Source of the DNA: Taibaiella sp.
GTDB taxonomy: Bacteria > Bacteroidota > Bacteroidia > Chitinophagales > Chitinophagaceae
Direction: 5' to 3'
Length of the DNA stretch: 64,000 nt
Assembly: GCA_016786705.1 (NCBI GenBank)
Contig: JAEUVV010000010.1
Location: forward strand, 1-64,000
The first letter of the stretch is position 1; the number at the start of each line of letters is the position of its first letter. Both the position numbers and the translations under genes were made by a program. Below the pieces are notes generated by a model. It worked only from the letters and a program-made list of their open reading frames with translations, did not search any database and had not been told where the DNA came from. Of the stretch, positions 45,612 through 54,857 are shown piece by piece.

Positions 45612-45645
45612 AAAAAGAGTATGGAGTATGCTTCATGCTCTTTTT
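45612..45645 (+). terminator. Terminator of the TonB-dependent receptor gene
   Basis: A 12-bp stem (45612-45623 with 45634-45645) has one G-T pair and a 10-base loop, with a T-run at its right end. Confidence 0.75.
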
Positions 45646-45679
45646 GCATTTCGAAAGGATTTCCTCTTTTACAATATAG

Positions 45680-45687
45680 TATATTTG
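45680..45687 (+). promoter_or_regulatory. -7 box of ubiD-arsC
   Basis: TATATTTG is a perfect match. It lies within a longer in-frame extension from 45628 and places the transcript start near 45692, so the start at 45706 is the real one. Confidence 0.65.
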
Positions 45688-45705
45688 CAGCTAAATTTTT
45701 TAGGT

Positions 45706-47547
45706 ATGCTGCATCGTAGTCTTGAAGATTGTCTTTTGGACCTGGAACGTAATAAAATGCTCATCAGGGTGACCGAGCCCATTGACCCGGACCTGGAAAT
45801 GGCGGCCTTACATCTAAAGGTATTCGAGATGAACGGCCCGGCCCTACTCTTCGAGAACGTTATCGGTTCTGAATTCAGGGCAGCTTCCAATATCTTCGGT
45901 AACCTCGAGCGCAGCAAATTCTTATTCCGGCATACAATTGAAAAAACACAGGAGATCATTGCTTTAAAAAGTAACCCGGCATCTGTGCTGAAACACCCGT
46001 TCCGGCACCTGAATACCGGGCTAAGCGCTATGAAAGCTTTACCTAAAAAATTAAAACATATTCCTACCAATTTCAAAGAGATCAGGATCAACGACATTCC
46101 ACAGATTAAACACTGGCCTATGGATGGTGGCGCGTTCATTACCCTGCCCCAGGTTTTTTCGGAAGATATCGATAAGCCCGGTTTAATGAATGCCAACCTG
46201 GGTATGTACCGGGTACAGTTATCGGGCAACAAGTATATCCAAAATGAAGAGATAGGCATGCACTACCAGATCCACAGGGGTATTGGTGTGCACCAGAGTA
46301 AAGCCAACGGAAAAGGCCAGCCTTTAAAGGTCAGCATTTTCGTAGGCGGACCACCGGCCCATACTTTATCGGCCGTAATGCCTTTACCTGAAGGCTTAAG
46401 CGAGCTTACGTTTGCAGGCCTGCTGGCAGGCAGAAGATTTCGCTATGCTTATGACAATGCCGGCTACGCGATAAGTGCAGACGCCGACTTTGTGATCACG
46501 GGAGACATCTACCCTAAAGACGTAAAGCCCGAAGGCCCTTTTGGCGATCACCTGGGCTATTACAGCCTGACGCATCCTTTCCCATTGATGAAGGTGAGAA
46601 AAGTATATGCCAAAGAAGACGCCATATGGCCGTTTACGGTGGTAGGCCGGCCGCCACAGGAAGATACCGCTTTCGGCAACCTCATCCATGAGTTGACCGG
46701 GGATGCGATCCCGTCAGAGATACCTGGCGTAAAAGAAGTTCATGCCGTAGATGCCGCAGGGGTTCACCCGCTGCTATTTGCTATCGGAAGTGAAAGGTAT
46801 ACGCCTTACCAAAACCCAAAACAACCGATGGAAATCCTCACGATCGCCAACAGGATATTGGGTACCGGTCAGCTGAGCCTTGCAAAATATTTATTCATTA
46901 CCGCAAAAGACAGTCAGCCGATCAGCACGTATAAAGAAAAAGAGTTTTTAAAATACATCCTGGAAAGGATAGATTTAAGAAGGGACCTCCATTTCCAGAC
47001 GAATACCACGATTGATACATTAGATTACTCCGGTACCGGCATCAATGCGGGCAGCAAGGTCATCTTTGCCGCATACGGTGACCAGAAAAGACAATTATGC
47101 ACCCAGATTCCTAATGTATTTTATGAAATTCCCGGCTTTAGAAATCCGCAGCTGGTATTGCCCGGCATTGTAGCAATCCAGGCGGGTGCATTTGTTTCCA
47201 ATCAACAGGTAACCGTAGAAATGCAATACCTGCAAGCCGCTTTAGGAAAATCCCCGGCATTAAATGAATGCCCGATGATCATTATCGTAGATGATGCCAA
47301 CTTTACGGCTGCCAACCTGAACAATTTCCTATGGGTCACTTTTACCCGCAGTAATCCTTCTCATGATATGCATGGGATCAATAGCTTTTATGAACATAAA
47401 CATTGGGGTTGTGACGCGGTGATCATAGATGCCCGTGTGAAACCGCATCATGCGCCGCCATTGATCCAGGACCCTGAAGTGGAAGAAAAGATCAACCGTT
47501 TCTTTGTGAACGGCGCCAGCTTATCCAAACTAAAAAATAAGTTTTAA
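45706..47547 (+). CDS. UbiD-family prenylated-FMN decarboxylase
   Basis: The 613-residue cytoplasmic enzyme is a UbiD-type decarboxylase that uses prenylated FMN. It has the HLKVFEMNGPALLFENV start, the IHRGIGVHQSKANGKGQPLKV region and the cofactor/active-site EGPFGDHLGYYS motif, plus GHGVDCAD-like KHWGCDAVIIDARVK near the end. In Bacteroidota this UbiD form is often the decarboxylase of menaquinone synthesis. The exact substrate is inferred. The ATG at 45706 is preferred over one at 45628, because a -7 box at 45680-45687 lies between. Its stop codon shares a base with the start of the ArsC gene. Confidence 0.88.
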   Translation: MLHRSLEDCLLDLERNKMLIRVTEPIDPDLEMAALHLKVFEMNGPALLFENVIGSEFRAASNIFGNLERSKFLFRHTIEKTQEIIALKSNPASVLKHPFRHLNTGLSAMKALPKKLKHIPTNFKEIRINDIPQIKHWPMDGGAFITLPQVFSEDIDKPGLMNANLGMYRVQLSGNKYIQNEEIGMHYQIHRGIGVHQSKANGKGQPLKVSIFVGGPPAHTLSAVMPLPEGLSELTFAGLLAGRRFRYAYDNAGYAISADADFVITGDIYPKDVKPEGPFGDHLGYYSLTHPFPLMKVRKVYAKEDAIWPFTVVGRPPQEDTAFGNLIHELTGDAIPSEIPGVKEVHAVDAAGVHPLLFAIGSERYTPYQNPKQPMEILTIANRILGTGQLSLAKYLFITAKDSQPISTYKEKEFLKYILERIDLRRDLHFQTNTTIDTLDYSGTGINAGSKVIFAAYGDQKRQLCTQIPNVFYEIPGFRNPQLVLPGIVAIQAGAFVSNQQVTVEMQYLQAALGKSPALNECPMIIIVDDANFTAANLNNFLWVTFTRSNPSHDMHGINSFYEHKHWGCDAVIIDARVKPHHAPPLIQDPEVEEKINRFFVNGASLSKLKNKF

Positions 47548-47900
47548 TGATCACTTTACTGCATAACCCCGATTGCTCTAAAAGTAGCTGCGCACTGGAT
47601 TATAGCCAGCTCTTCCCGGGACTGGATATCAGGACAAGACCTTATTTAGAGGAGCCCTTAAATAAAGAAGAGTTGGCCCGGTTATTACAAAAGCTGCAAC
47701 TACCGGCTACCGCTATCGTGAGGACTACTGATAAAGACTTTGTGGCACAATTCGGCACAGAAGCGCTAACTGAGGATAACTACCTGGATATCCTGGTAAA
47801 GCAGCCGCAATTGCTGCAAAGGCCTATACTGATTGACGGAGACAAGGCAATCATCGGCAGACCACCGGAATTGATCTTAGATTATTTAAAGAGCCTTTAA
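47547..47900 (+). CDS. ArsC-family glutaredoxin-type reductase
   Basis: The 117-residue protein belongs to the ArsC/YffB family. The catalytic pattern is complete: HNPDCSKS (Cys10) and arginines at 59 (AIVRT), 92 (LLQRPI) and 105 (IIGRPPE), the residues that hold arsenate in ArsC. A second Cys at 15 is an extra. Arsenate reductase activity is likely but other thiol roles of the family are possible. The ATG overlaps the UbiD stop by one base (TAATG), so translation is coupled. No ars pump or regulator is near. Confidence 0.85.
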   Translation: MITLLHNPDCSKSSCALDYSQLFPGLDIRTRPYLEEPLNKEELARLLQKLQLPATAIVRTTDKDFVAQFGTEALTEDNYLDILVKQPQLLQRPILIDGDKAIIGRPPELILDYLKSL

Positions 47901-47916
47901 GGCTCTTTTTATTTTT
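47888..47916 (+). terminator. Terminator overlapping the ArsC stop codon
   Basis: A 9-bp stem (47888-47896 with 47900-47908) includes the TAA stop in its loop region and runs into a T-rich stretch. Confidence 0.75.
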
Positions 47917-47942
47917 AATGATAGTAGAAGGTTGCCCCAACT

Positions 47943-48680
47943 TTATGGATGTGGCATCAGTATCGGCCCCATCCAGGAATACCAGACCAAACGGCTTAAA
48001 ACCCCACCGGCAAGGCCGGCGAAAAGCCATGGAACTAATTGCCGGTGCGGCACGATACGGATCGCTATATAAGCAAGTAATACTAAACTGACCAGAGCAT
48101 TGAGGCTTAGAAAAACCCAACCACTTATAGCTGAATAGTGGGCTAAACTGGTTATCCAAGCATTAAACTTAAAAGGGATGCCCATACCGAACTCAATTAA
48201 TTTAAAAACGAATTCCATAATAAACCAATGGCAGTATAGAGCAATCAAAATAAACAACCAGGAAGACAATCGCAACCAGGCGGCATTTCGTTCTTCCCGC
48301 ACGCTTTTACGATTAAGCCATAGTAGGACCAAGCCGGCAGTACTCAATAAAACAAAAATACCATCAGAAAATACGTCTATTAAGACATTATCAGCTTTAA
48401 ACCGTGCATCAAGCATATCATAAGCTTGCTTTTCCGGAAATGATGTTCCATTTTTGATCTGTATCTCGTACAGGTCGTAAATACGCCGAAATTCTTTTTG
48501 ATTTTCATTGGGTATTGCTCTTTGACAGGCAGCAACATAGCCCCCGTAATAAATTTCAGTGTTATAGCCCAGCTCATGGGCTACAAAATTCCAGGTATGC
48601 AGGTTCAGGATTATTGCAGAAGTGCATAATACAATAAAACCAAGGGTTAAAGCAAGCGAGAGTTGTACCTTCTTAAGCAT
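47943..48680 (-). CDS. Multi-pass membrane protein of unknown function
   Basis: The 245-residue protein has a first membrane segment (residues about 9-30). An exposed polar domain of about 75 residues follows (YNTEIYYGGYVAACQRAIPN to RFKADNVLIDV), then four or so further hydrophobic segments, ending in WYSWMGPILMPHP. The family is not recognised. It converges with the ArsC gene; the ArsC terminator lies between them, and a stop-to-stop gap of 42 bases separates them. It is downstream of the Bat genes on the same strand, with 55 bases between, and may be read from the same transcript. Confidence 0.68.
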   Translation of the reverse strand: MLKKVQLSLALTLGFIVLCTSAIILNLHTWNFVAHELGYNTEIYYGGYVAACQRAIPNENQKEFRRIYDLYEIQIKNGTSFPEKQAYDMLDARFKADNVLIDVFSDGIFVLLSTAGLVLLWLNRKSVREERNAAWLRLSSWLFILIALYCHWFIMEFVFKLIEFGMGIPFKFNAWITSLAHYSAISGWVFLSLNALVSLVLLAYIAIRIVPHRQLVPWLFAGLAGGVLSRLVWYSWMGPILMPHP

Positions 48681-48735
48681 AGTTATTTACTACAACGGTA
48701 GTTTATGTTGTATGCTTATCCAATAGCTAAAATTT

Positions 48736-49749
48736 CTATTCGGTAACTGACCTGAAATAGGTTAAGGATAACAAAGACTGCAACAGCAGCAGTACGAGCC
48801 CCGTAAAGAGGAAAGGACGGTAGCAGTCTTTATACTGTACCAGGCTGTTCGACTCGATTTTACTTTTCTCCAATTGATCAATTTCATTATAGATCTTCTG
48901 CAAAGAGCCATTGTCAGTCGCCCGGTAATACTTACCGCCGGTACCATTGGCGATTTTGGTCAGGATAGCCTCATCGATCATTACCGGCATTTTCTGCCGG
49001 GATATGATATTGCCGTTCTCATCAGTAACTGGCATAAAGGTATCACCGGTGGCCCCCACCCCGATCGTATATACCCGTATACCGTACAATTGCGCGATCT
49101 CCAGCGCTGTTTCCGGGCTTATGGTGCCCCCTTCGTTGACGCCATCAGTCATCAATATCACAACCTTACTCTTCCCGCTCAAGTGGCGTAAATTATTTAC
49201 GGCGGAAGCCAGCCCCATACCTATTGCCGTACTCTTTACGAGCAGGTTGCTATGCAGGCTTTCCAGTTGCTGGATCAGTACATTATGATCGATGGTAGCC
49301 GGGCATTGGGTAAAGCTTTCCCCTGCAAAAATAACAAGCCCGATACGGTCTGAAGGGCGTCCTTTAATGAAGTTAACAGCCACCTCTTTGGCAGCTTCCA
49401 GCCGGGACGGCTTCAGGTCTTCGGCATCCATGCTCGGCGAGATATCCAGGCTTAGCACGATGTCTATACCTTCCGCATCTATCGCTTCATTGATGGCGGT
49501 ATCCTGCGGCCGGGCCAAAGCGATAATGATAAAGCCCCCGGCGATGTATCCCAGGTATTTGAGATAAGGCATAAGCCGGGCCTTGCGGCTCAGCTTTACT
49601 CTCTCTATACCCAAAGTGGTGGAGAGCGTATAAGCGGGATTTTGCTTCTTGGAAAAACGCTTCCATAGGAAATAAACAATGGGCAATAAAAGCAACAGCA
49701 GGAAGTAGCCGGGATCGGCGAACTGGTAGGAGGTAAACGGGATACGCAT
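48736..49749 (-). CDS. batA: BatA: von Willebrand A-domain membrane protein
   Basis: The 337-residue inner-membrane protein has the BatA start YQFADPGYFLLLLLLPIV and two N-terminal membrane segments (13-30 and 65-80). A VWA domain follows with an intact MIDAS (DISPSMD, D102-S104-S106) and the downstream threonine/aspartate motif TDGVNEGG. A C-terminal membrane segment (FLFTGLVLLLLQSLL) closes it. BatA is a part of the aerotolerance/moxR system of Bacteroidota, whose biochemical role is unsettled. Its ATG shares one base with the end of the upstream BatD-like gene. The usual neighbour batB is not found downstream. Confidence 0.9.
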   Translation of the reverse strand: MRIPFTSYQFADPGYFLLLLLLPIVYFLWKRFSKKQNPAYTLSTTLGIERVKLSRKARLMPYLKYLGYIAGGFIIIALARPQDTAINEAIDAEGIDIVLSLDISPSMDAEDLKPSRLEAAKEVAVNFIKGRPSDRIGLVIFAGESFTQCPATIDHNVLIQQLESLHSNLLVKSTAIGMGLASAVNNLRHLSGKSKVVILMTDGVNEGGTISPETALEIAQLYGIRVYTIGVGATGDTFMPVTDENGNIISRQKMPVMIDEAILTKIANGTGGKYYRATDNGSLQKIYNEIDQLEKSKIESNSLVQYKDCYRPFLFTGLVLLLLQSLLSLTYFRSVTE

Positions 49750-50690
49750 TATACTTTACCGCCCTCCTCTCGCTCCATTGGGGTTTTACGCACCAGCAAT
49801 ACCGCGGCATCCAGGCATTGGCCCTGAGCTTCTGTACCCGGTGTCGCTTTCGCAAATTTTGCCAGGTCCGCCGTTCTGAAAATCAGCTTAAGCTCTGTTC
49901 TCAAAGGCCTTAATTCATTATTTTGCCTGGTTAGTTTCAATAATTCGTCTGTAGTCATTTCCGCAATGGAGATCCCAAAGCGCGCTTCGATATAATCTTT
50001 AACGACCTGCGTTAGCATAGAGAAATATTGCTTCTGCCCGTCTTCCCCTTCAAGCGGCATTGCTTTCAACTCCTGGAGCAATCGTAATGCTTTTTGATCC
50101 GGCTTTTCTACATTTTTAGGGGCCTTTCTTTTCCTTGATATGGTTTTAAAGATCCTGATCAGCAGGAATACCAGGACGGTGCAGGCGACCAGGCCGGCCA
50201 AAAACCAGGGCCAATAAGACCACCAATCTCTTTCGACTTCTTCTATGTCTTTTATGGGCTTTATCGCTGCTGTTGTATCGACAGGTAGCGTACTCACCGA
50301 CAGGGAAAGCGTATCGGTCTGTATATTCAATGTATTACCTGAAGCTTCCACTAACGGGAAATCAAAAGCCGGGATTATATAAACACCGGAATCGAAACCC
50401 GTAAGGGTCAGCTTTTGTTTATAAATAAGGTCCTTGCCGTTTAAAGCGGAGTCCACAGTACCGGTATCCACAATTTCCAGGCCCTGCATTTCCGGGATCT
50501 TCGCCCAGGAAAGCTTCCCGCTACCATTGGGCACCTGTACCTCCAGGAACAGGTGAAACTGATCCCCGATCTCGATTTGCCGCGCATCACTTTTCGCCGT
50601 TGCTTTAACCTGGGCAAAAGTATTACCGCTCATCATGCTGATGCTTAAAACGATAAATAATCGCTGAATATATTGATGAATTGTTTTCAA
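49749..50690 (-). CDS. BatD-like/DUF4381-type envelope protein
   Basis: The 313-residue protein starts with TTG at 50690 followed by a signal peptide (cleavage near NTFAQ, residue 27). A periplasmic beta-domain spans residues 30-145 (IEIGDQFHLFLEVQVP), then one membrane segment (about 160-182) and a cytoplasmic helical tail with SMLTQVVKDYIEARFGI and TTDELLKL. This arrangement matches the DUF4381/BatD-like genes that sit between DUF58 and BatA in Bacteroidota. It is likely a structural partner of the VWA proteins. The TTG start is supported because no ATG gives a full signal peptide. Confidence 0.8.
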   Translation of the reverse strand: MKTIHQYIQRLFIVLSISMMSGNTFAQVKATAKSDARQIEIGDQFHLFLEVQVPNGSGKLSWAKIPEMQGLEIVDTGTVDSALNGKDLIYKQKLTLTGFDSGVYIIPAFDFPLVEASGNTLNIQTDTLSLSVSTLPVDTTAAIKPIKDIEEVERDWWSYWPWFLAGLVACTVLVFLLIRIFKTISRKRKAPKNVEKPDQKALRLLQELKAMPLEGEDGQKQYFSMLTQVVKDYIEARFGISIAEMTTDELLKLTRQNNELRPLRTELKLIFRTADLAKFAKATPGTEAQGQCLDAAVLLVRKTPMEREEGGKV

Positions 50691-50701
50691 GTTCTTTTTT
50701 A

Positions 50702-51571
50702 CTAAATTCTGCCTCTGAAAAAGCCTTGTAATACTTTTATATAATCCTGGTCGGTACGCACACTTAAAAGTTGTGCGCCTGACTTAAAAAAAACTTCCTT
50801 ACAATAGTCCTGGTGCCTTTTAAACGCGAACGCGTACTGCTGCCGCATCGCTTTGTCTGAAGTATCCATAAGCATCTTCTTGCCCGATTCCGCATCCTTT
50901 ACGGCTATAAGCCCTACATCCGGTAACTCTGCGTCTAAATGGTCAAATACCTGGAGGCCCACAAAATCGTGTTTCCGGGCGGCCATTTTCAAAGCCTGTT
51001 CATAAGGCGGGGCGATCAGGTCACTCAATAAAAAACCAATACAACGCTGCCGGACCACATTATTCAGGAATTCCAGCGCTACCGCGATATTAGTACCGCT
51101 TTCAGTTGCCGGCTCCAGGGCCACCAATTCCCTGATAATACGCAAGACATGCACTTTTCCTTTTTTAGGCGGGATAAATTTTTCAATTTTATCGCTGAAG
51201 AAAATGACGCCTACTTTATCATTATTGGTATTGGCAGAGAAAGAAAGTACGGCCGCGATCTCTGTAATTAACGCTTTTTTACTAATGATATCTGATCCGA
51301 AGACTGAGCTACGGCTAATATCCACCAGTAACATCAGGGTAAGTTCCCGCTCTTCCTCAAAAACTTTTACATAAGGCGCCGAAAGCCGCGCGGTCACATT
51401 CCAGTCGATAGCACGCACATCATCCCCGGGCATATATTCCCGCACTTCACTAAAGGACATACCTCGGCCCTTAAAGGCAGAGTGGTACTCTCCGGAAAAG
51501 ATATGACTACTCAGGCCTTTTGTCTTTATTTCAATTTTTCTGACTTTCTTTAAAATCTCGCTTGTCGTCAT
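50702..51571 (-). CDS. DUF58 family protein
   Basis: The 289-residue cytoplasmic protein carries the DUF58 hallmark REYMPGDDVRAIDWNVTARL and a VWA-like metal site start (LLVDISRSSVFGS). It ends in a conserved tail with the DYIKVLQGFFRGR motif. It is a standard partner of MoxR ATPases, which are thought to act on it or through it. It lies 56 bases after moxR and 11 bases before the BatD-like gene. Confidence 0.92.
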   Translation of the reverse strand: MTTSEILKKVRKIEIKTKGLSSHIFSGEYHSAFKGRGMSFSEVREYMPGDDVRAIDWNVTARLSAPYVKVFEEERELTLMLLVDISRSSVFGSDIISKKALITEIAAVLSFSANTNNDKVGVIFFSDKIEKFIPPKKGKVHVLRIIRELVALEPATESGTNIAVALEFLNNVVRQRCIGFLLSDLIAPPYEQALKMAARKHDFVGLQVFDHLDAELPDVGLIAVKDAESGKKMLMDTSDKAMRQQYAFAFKRHQDYCKEVFFKSGAQLLSVRTDQDYIKVLQGFFRGRI

Positions 51572-51627
51572 TGAAGGTTACACTTTTGGGCAGCGGGTAA
51601 AATCTGAATTAAGGGCATTCCCTTTTT

Positions 51628-52635
51628 CTAAGGAACTTCTACCGCATTCAATATTTCATCTATAATGTTTACAGAAGTAATATTTTCGGCTTCGGCTTCA
51701 TAGGTAATACCTATCCGGTGCCGCAATACGTCATGGCAAACCGCCCGGATATCCTCCGGTATGACATAGCCCCGGTGCTTGATAAAGGCGTAAGCCTTGG
51801 CCGCAATAGCGAGGCTGATACTGGCGCGGGGGGAGCAGCCAAACGCGATGTATCCCTTTAGTTTGCCCAGTTTATACGCTTCCGGGTTACGGGTCGCAAA
51901 AACAATATCAAGGATGTATTGTTCGATTTTCTCATCCATATAAACTTCCCGTACCAGCTGTCGGGCTTCGATAATATCGTTTGCCGAAACTACCGCGTTT
52001 ACTTTAGGAGCGCCTTTGGGATTAATATTCTGGCGAATGATCAGTCTTTCATCTTCTTTTTCCGGGTAGCCGATCACTACTTTCAGTAAAAAACGGTCTA
52101 CCTGGGCTTCCGGCAAGGCATAAGTACCCTCCTGCTCGATCGGGTTCTGGGTAGCCATTACCAGGAAAGGATCTTCCAGCTTATAAGTTTTATCGCCAAT
52201 AGTGATTTGTTTTTCCTGCATCGCTTCCAGAAGCGCAGACTGCACTTTGGCCGGGGCACGGTTGATCTCATCCGCCAGTACAAAATTGGCAAAAATGGGT
52301 CCTTTACGTACTTCGAAGCTATGCTCTTTAGGATTATAGATCATCGTACCTACCACATCTGCAGGCAGGAGGTCGGGAGTGAACTGGATACGGCTGAATT
52401 TCGCGTCAATCGCTGCTGCCAGGCTTTTAATAGCGAGTGTTTTGGCCAGGCCGGGCACCCCTTCCAGGAGGATGTGGCCATTGGTCAGCAATCCTATCAA
52501 AAGGCTTTCTCCCATACGTTTCTGACCGACAATCACTTTGTTTAATTCAATATTTAAAATATCGATAAACGCGCTCTTTTCTTTAATTTTCTCGTTAAGG
52601 GCACTGATGTTGATGCCAACTGAACCTGATTCCAT
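51628..52635 (-). CDS. MoxR-family AAA+ ATPase
   Basis: This 335-residue cytoplasmic ATPase has Walker A GVPGLAKT (59-66), Walker B VLADEINRAP (D122, E123), sensor-1 ATQNPIEQEGTY and the C-terminal lid. MoxR ATPases act as chaperone-like factors with VWA-domain proteins. Here it heads the operon moxR-DUF58-BatD-like-batA. An A-rich -7-like run lies upstream, but its spacing is off by one base, so the promoter is not assigned. Confidence 0.94.
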   Translation of the reverse strand: MESGSVGINISALNEKIKEKSAFIDILNIELNKVIVGQKRMGESLLIGLLTNGHILLEGVPGLAKTLAIKSLAAAIDAKFSRIQFTPDLLPADVVGTMIYNPKEHSFEVRKGPIFANFVLADEINRAPAKVQSALLEAMQEKQITIGDKTYKLEDPFLVMATQNPIEQEGTYALPEAQVDRFLLKVVIGYPEKEDERLIIRQNINPKGAPKVNAVVSANDIIEARQLVREVYMDEKIEQYILDIVFATRNPEAYKLGKLKGYIAFGCSPRASISLAIAAKAYAFIKHRGYVIPEDIRAVCHDVLRHRIGITYEAEAENITSVNIIDEILNAVEVP

Positions 52636-52745
52636 TAAAATCTGATGTTTCTAAATTTATCTATCACGCAATATGCTGCAATTTATTCATTTTTCCTGCA
52701 AAAAATATGGTAAATCACAGGTGTACCTCAATAAAAATATGCTAA

Positions 52746-52807
52746 AAAGCCGTTATCCCGCAGTATGGACGAATTTATTATCCGGTTACTGCTGAAATAA
52801 CGGCTTT
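52746..52807 (-). terminator. Terminator-like long hairpin after the TPR gene
   Basis: An 11-bp outer stem (52746-52756 with 52797-52807) encloses a second short stem (GCAGTA with TACTGC). On the minus strand it ends in a modest T tail. It lies 19 bases past the stop at 52826. Confidence 0.7.
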
Positions 52808-52825
52808 GTAAATCAGGATGATCTA

Positions 52826-54175
52826 TTAATAGTTATCCTCGTAGTCTTTCAATTTTGCCCGGTACTCTCTGGCTTTCTCCACCTCATTCACCTGGGCATA
52901 AATACGACTTAATGTCTGTACGCCTTCCAGTAAATATCCTTTCTCTTCCGGGTTGATAGATTTATTTTTCAGTTTTGGCTCCAGTATAGTTTCCATTTTA
53001 TTCAATGCAGCTACCGCCTGGTCCAGGTAACCTTTACGAATTTTTACCATTTCATCATATTTCTGGTTATCTGCCTTACTGTTAGTCAGCGCGTTCATCT
53101 TATTCGCCACATAGTCACCTTTGATGACATAGATAGTAGATAAATTAAAGTTGAAAACCGCATTGTTGGGCTCTAACTCCAACGCTTTTTTCATGGTTTC
53201 TTCCGCTTTCTTATGCCATTCAGCAGCGTCATCCGCAAATTTGCCGTTTTTCTCCATACCCATATTCCGGTACAGCACCGCCAGGTTGTTCACATATAAA
53301 GCATTGCCCGGCGCTTTGGCTACTGCACTTTCAAATTTGCTGATCAGCTCTGTTTCTTTACCTTGTGAGATAAAGTAGTTCAGCTCATCCGCTTCCAGGT
53401 CTTTATTATTTGGGAATTTTTTCTTGGCGGCTTCAATAGTAGCTATTTGCTTTTCAGGATTTTTCACTTCACCATAAGAAAAGGCTAAAATCCGGTAAGG
53501 ATCTGCTTTCGCCTGCGTAACCGGGTTTTTCAATGCCTCTTCCAGGATGGAGATAGCTTTAGGATAATCCTTTTTGGAATAATAACCGAAACCTTCATAA
53601 TAATTGATATCAGCCAATAAGGTATCTACCTCTTTCCTATCCTTAAACAATTTCCTGTCATTAAAACTGAAAGCGTCCCGGGCTGTAGTCAAAGATTTAA
53701 ATAATTCGTCGTAATTGTCATCGTTCAACGAACCCAGGGCCCCGTTAAACGCGAAAATACCGGCATTAAAAATACTGTTCTCAGCTCCTTCTTTACTAAG
53801 GATCTTTGGATTAATACTGAATGCTTTCTTTAAGGCTTCAATACCTTCATTATAATATTTCTTATCGGCAAATTTAGGTACACGGGATAACTCTACGTAA
53901 GTAACTCCTTTTGCAAACCAGGCATCCGCATTGTTCGCCGTTTCCGCGTTAGCCACCGCTTCATCCGCAGCCGCTTTGGCTTTTAAAAGCGGTACTGTAA
54001 TTGCATCAGCATTATAAGCCTCCGGATTACCATTAGAGTTGGCATTAGCGACAATGATCTGCTCGCTGGCCTGATCAAAAGCTTTATTGGCTTCTTTAAT
54101 TTTAGATTTTTGAGCAAATGTAGTAGTAGCGGCAAGTAATAATCCGCCCACTACTATTAATAACTTTTTGTTCAT
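52826..54175 (-). CDS. Exported TPR protein
   Basis: The 449-residue protein has a signal peptide (cleavage near TTFAQ, residue 22) and then a helical chain of tetratricopeptide repeats. Clear units include AWFAKGVTYVELSRVPKF, YYEGFGYYSKKDYPKAISIL and AVFNFNLSTIYVIKGDYV, and the chain ends in a basic tail (REYRAKLKDYEDNY). It is probably periplasmic and mediates protein contacts; no partner is obvious. It stands between folE and the Bat operon with its own hairpin terminator. Confidence 0.85.
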   Translation of the reverse strand: MNKKLLIVVGGLLLAATTTFAQKSKIKEANKAFDQASEQIIVANANSNGNPEAYNADAITVPLLKAKAAADEAVANAETANNADAWFAKGVTYVELSRVPKFADKKYYNEGIEALKKAFSINPKILSKEGAENSIFNAGIFAFNGALGSLNDDNYDELFKSLTTARDAFSFNDRKLFKDRKEVDTLLADINYYEGFGYYSKKDYPKAISILEEALKNPVTQAKADPYRILAFSYGEVKNPEKQIATIEAAKKKFPNNKDLEADELNYFISQGKETELISKFESAVAKAPGNALYVNNLAVLYRNMGMEKNGKFADDAAEWHKKAEETMKKALELEPNNAVFNFNLSTIYVIKGDYVANKMNALTNSKADNQKYDEMVKIRKGYLDQAVAALNKMETILEPKLKNKSINPEEKGYLLEGVQTLSRIYAQVNEVEKAREYRAKLKDYEDNY

Positions 54176-54221
54176 ATATAACTGATCTTTGTTTTGTTAT
54201 TTATTGAAAAATCCCGCTAAT

Positions 54222-54818
54222 TTAAGATAAATCTGCTGAAATTAATCTTAAAAATTCTGATCTGGTTTCGTTTTGCAGGAACTGGCCGCTGAAAGCAGAA
54301 GTCGTCGTCGTGCTGTTTTGCTTCTGAACGCCCCGCATCATCATGCACATATGCTTCGCTTCTATTACTACCGCAACGCCCTGTGGCGCCAGCGTATCCT
54401 GTATGGCGGCGAGTATCTGGTCGGTCAGGCGCTCCTGTACCTGAAGCCTGCGTGCAAAACAATCTACCACGCGGGCCAGTTTACTCAGGCCGGTAATGTA
54501 ACCGTTAGGAATATAGGCGATATGCGCTTTTCCTATAAAGGGCAACAAGTGATGTTCACACATCGAATACAGTTCAATATCTTTCACGATTACCATTTCA
54601 TTGTAATCTTCTTTAAACTTTGCACTGTTCAATATCTCGTGGGCGTCCTGCTCATATCCCTGGGTCAGGTACTGCATAGCCTTTGCCATTCTTTCCGGGG
54701 TCTTCTCCAGCCCTTCTCTTTCCGGATCCTCTCCTAATGCTGCAATTACAGATTTGTACAAGCCGGCCAGTTCATTGGTCACCTGTTCATCATAAGTTTC
54801 AATCTTCTTATATGCCAT
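54222..54818 (-). CDS. folE: GTP cyclohydrolase I
   Basis: FolE makes dihydroneopterin triphosphate from GTP, the first step to folate and other pterins. The 198-residue chain has the family core [11 protein letters not shown], the zinc ligands Cys87 in [10 protein letters not shown] and Cys158 in KHMCMMMRG, the substrate strand [12 protein letters not shown] and [22 protein letters not shown]. The length is normal. It is followed (minus strand) by the TPR gene and preceded by a pterin synthase gene (39 bases apart), so the two pterin genes may share a transcript. Confidence 0.96.
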   Translation of the reverse strand: MAYKKIETYDEQVTNELAGLYKSVIAALGEDPEREGLEKTPERMAKAMQYLTQGYEQDAHEILNSAKFKEDYNEMVIVKDIELYSMCEHHLLPFIGKAHIAYIPNGYITGLSKLARVVDCFARRLQVQERLTDQILAAIQDTLAPQGVAVVIEAKHMCMMMRGVQKQNSTTTTSAFSGQFLQNETRSEFLRLISADLS

Positions 54819-54857
54819 ATGCTGTTACTAACAATTGTTTTTGAAAATAATAAGGGC

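Noticed and set aside
45628..45705. Longer N-terminus for the UbiD protein
   Set aside because: The extension covers a terminator arm and the -7 box, and is not like the family.
47547..47900. Arsenic resistance operon
   Set aside because: Only a single ArsC-family gene is present; no pump, regulator or methylase is adjacent.
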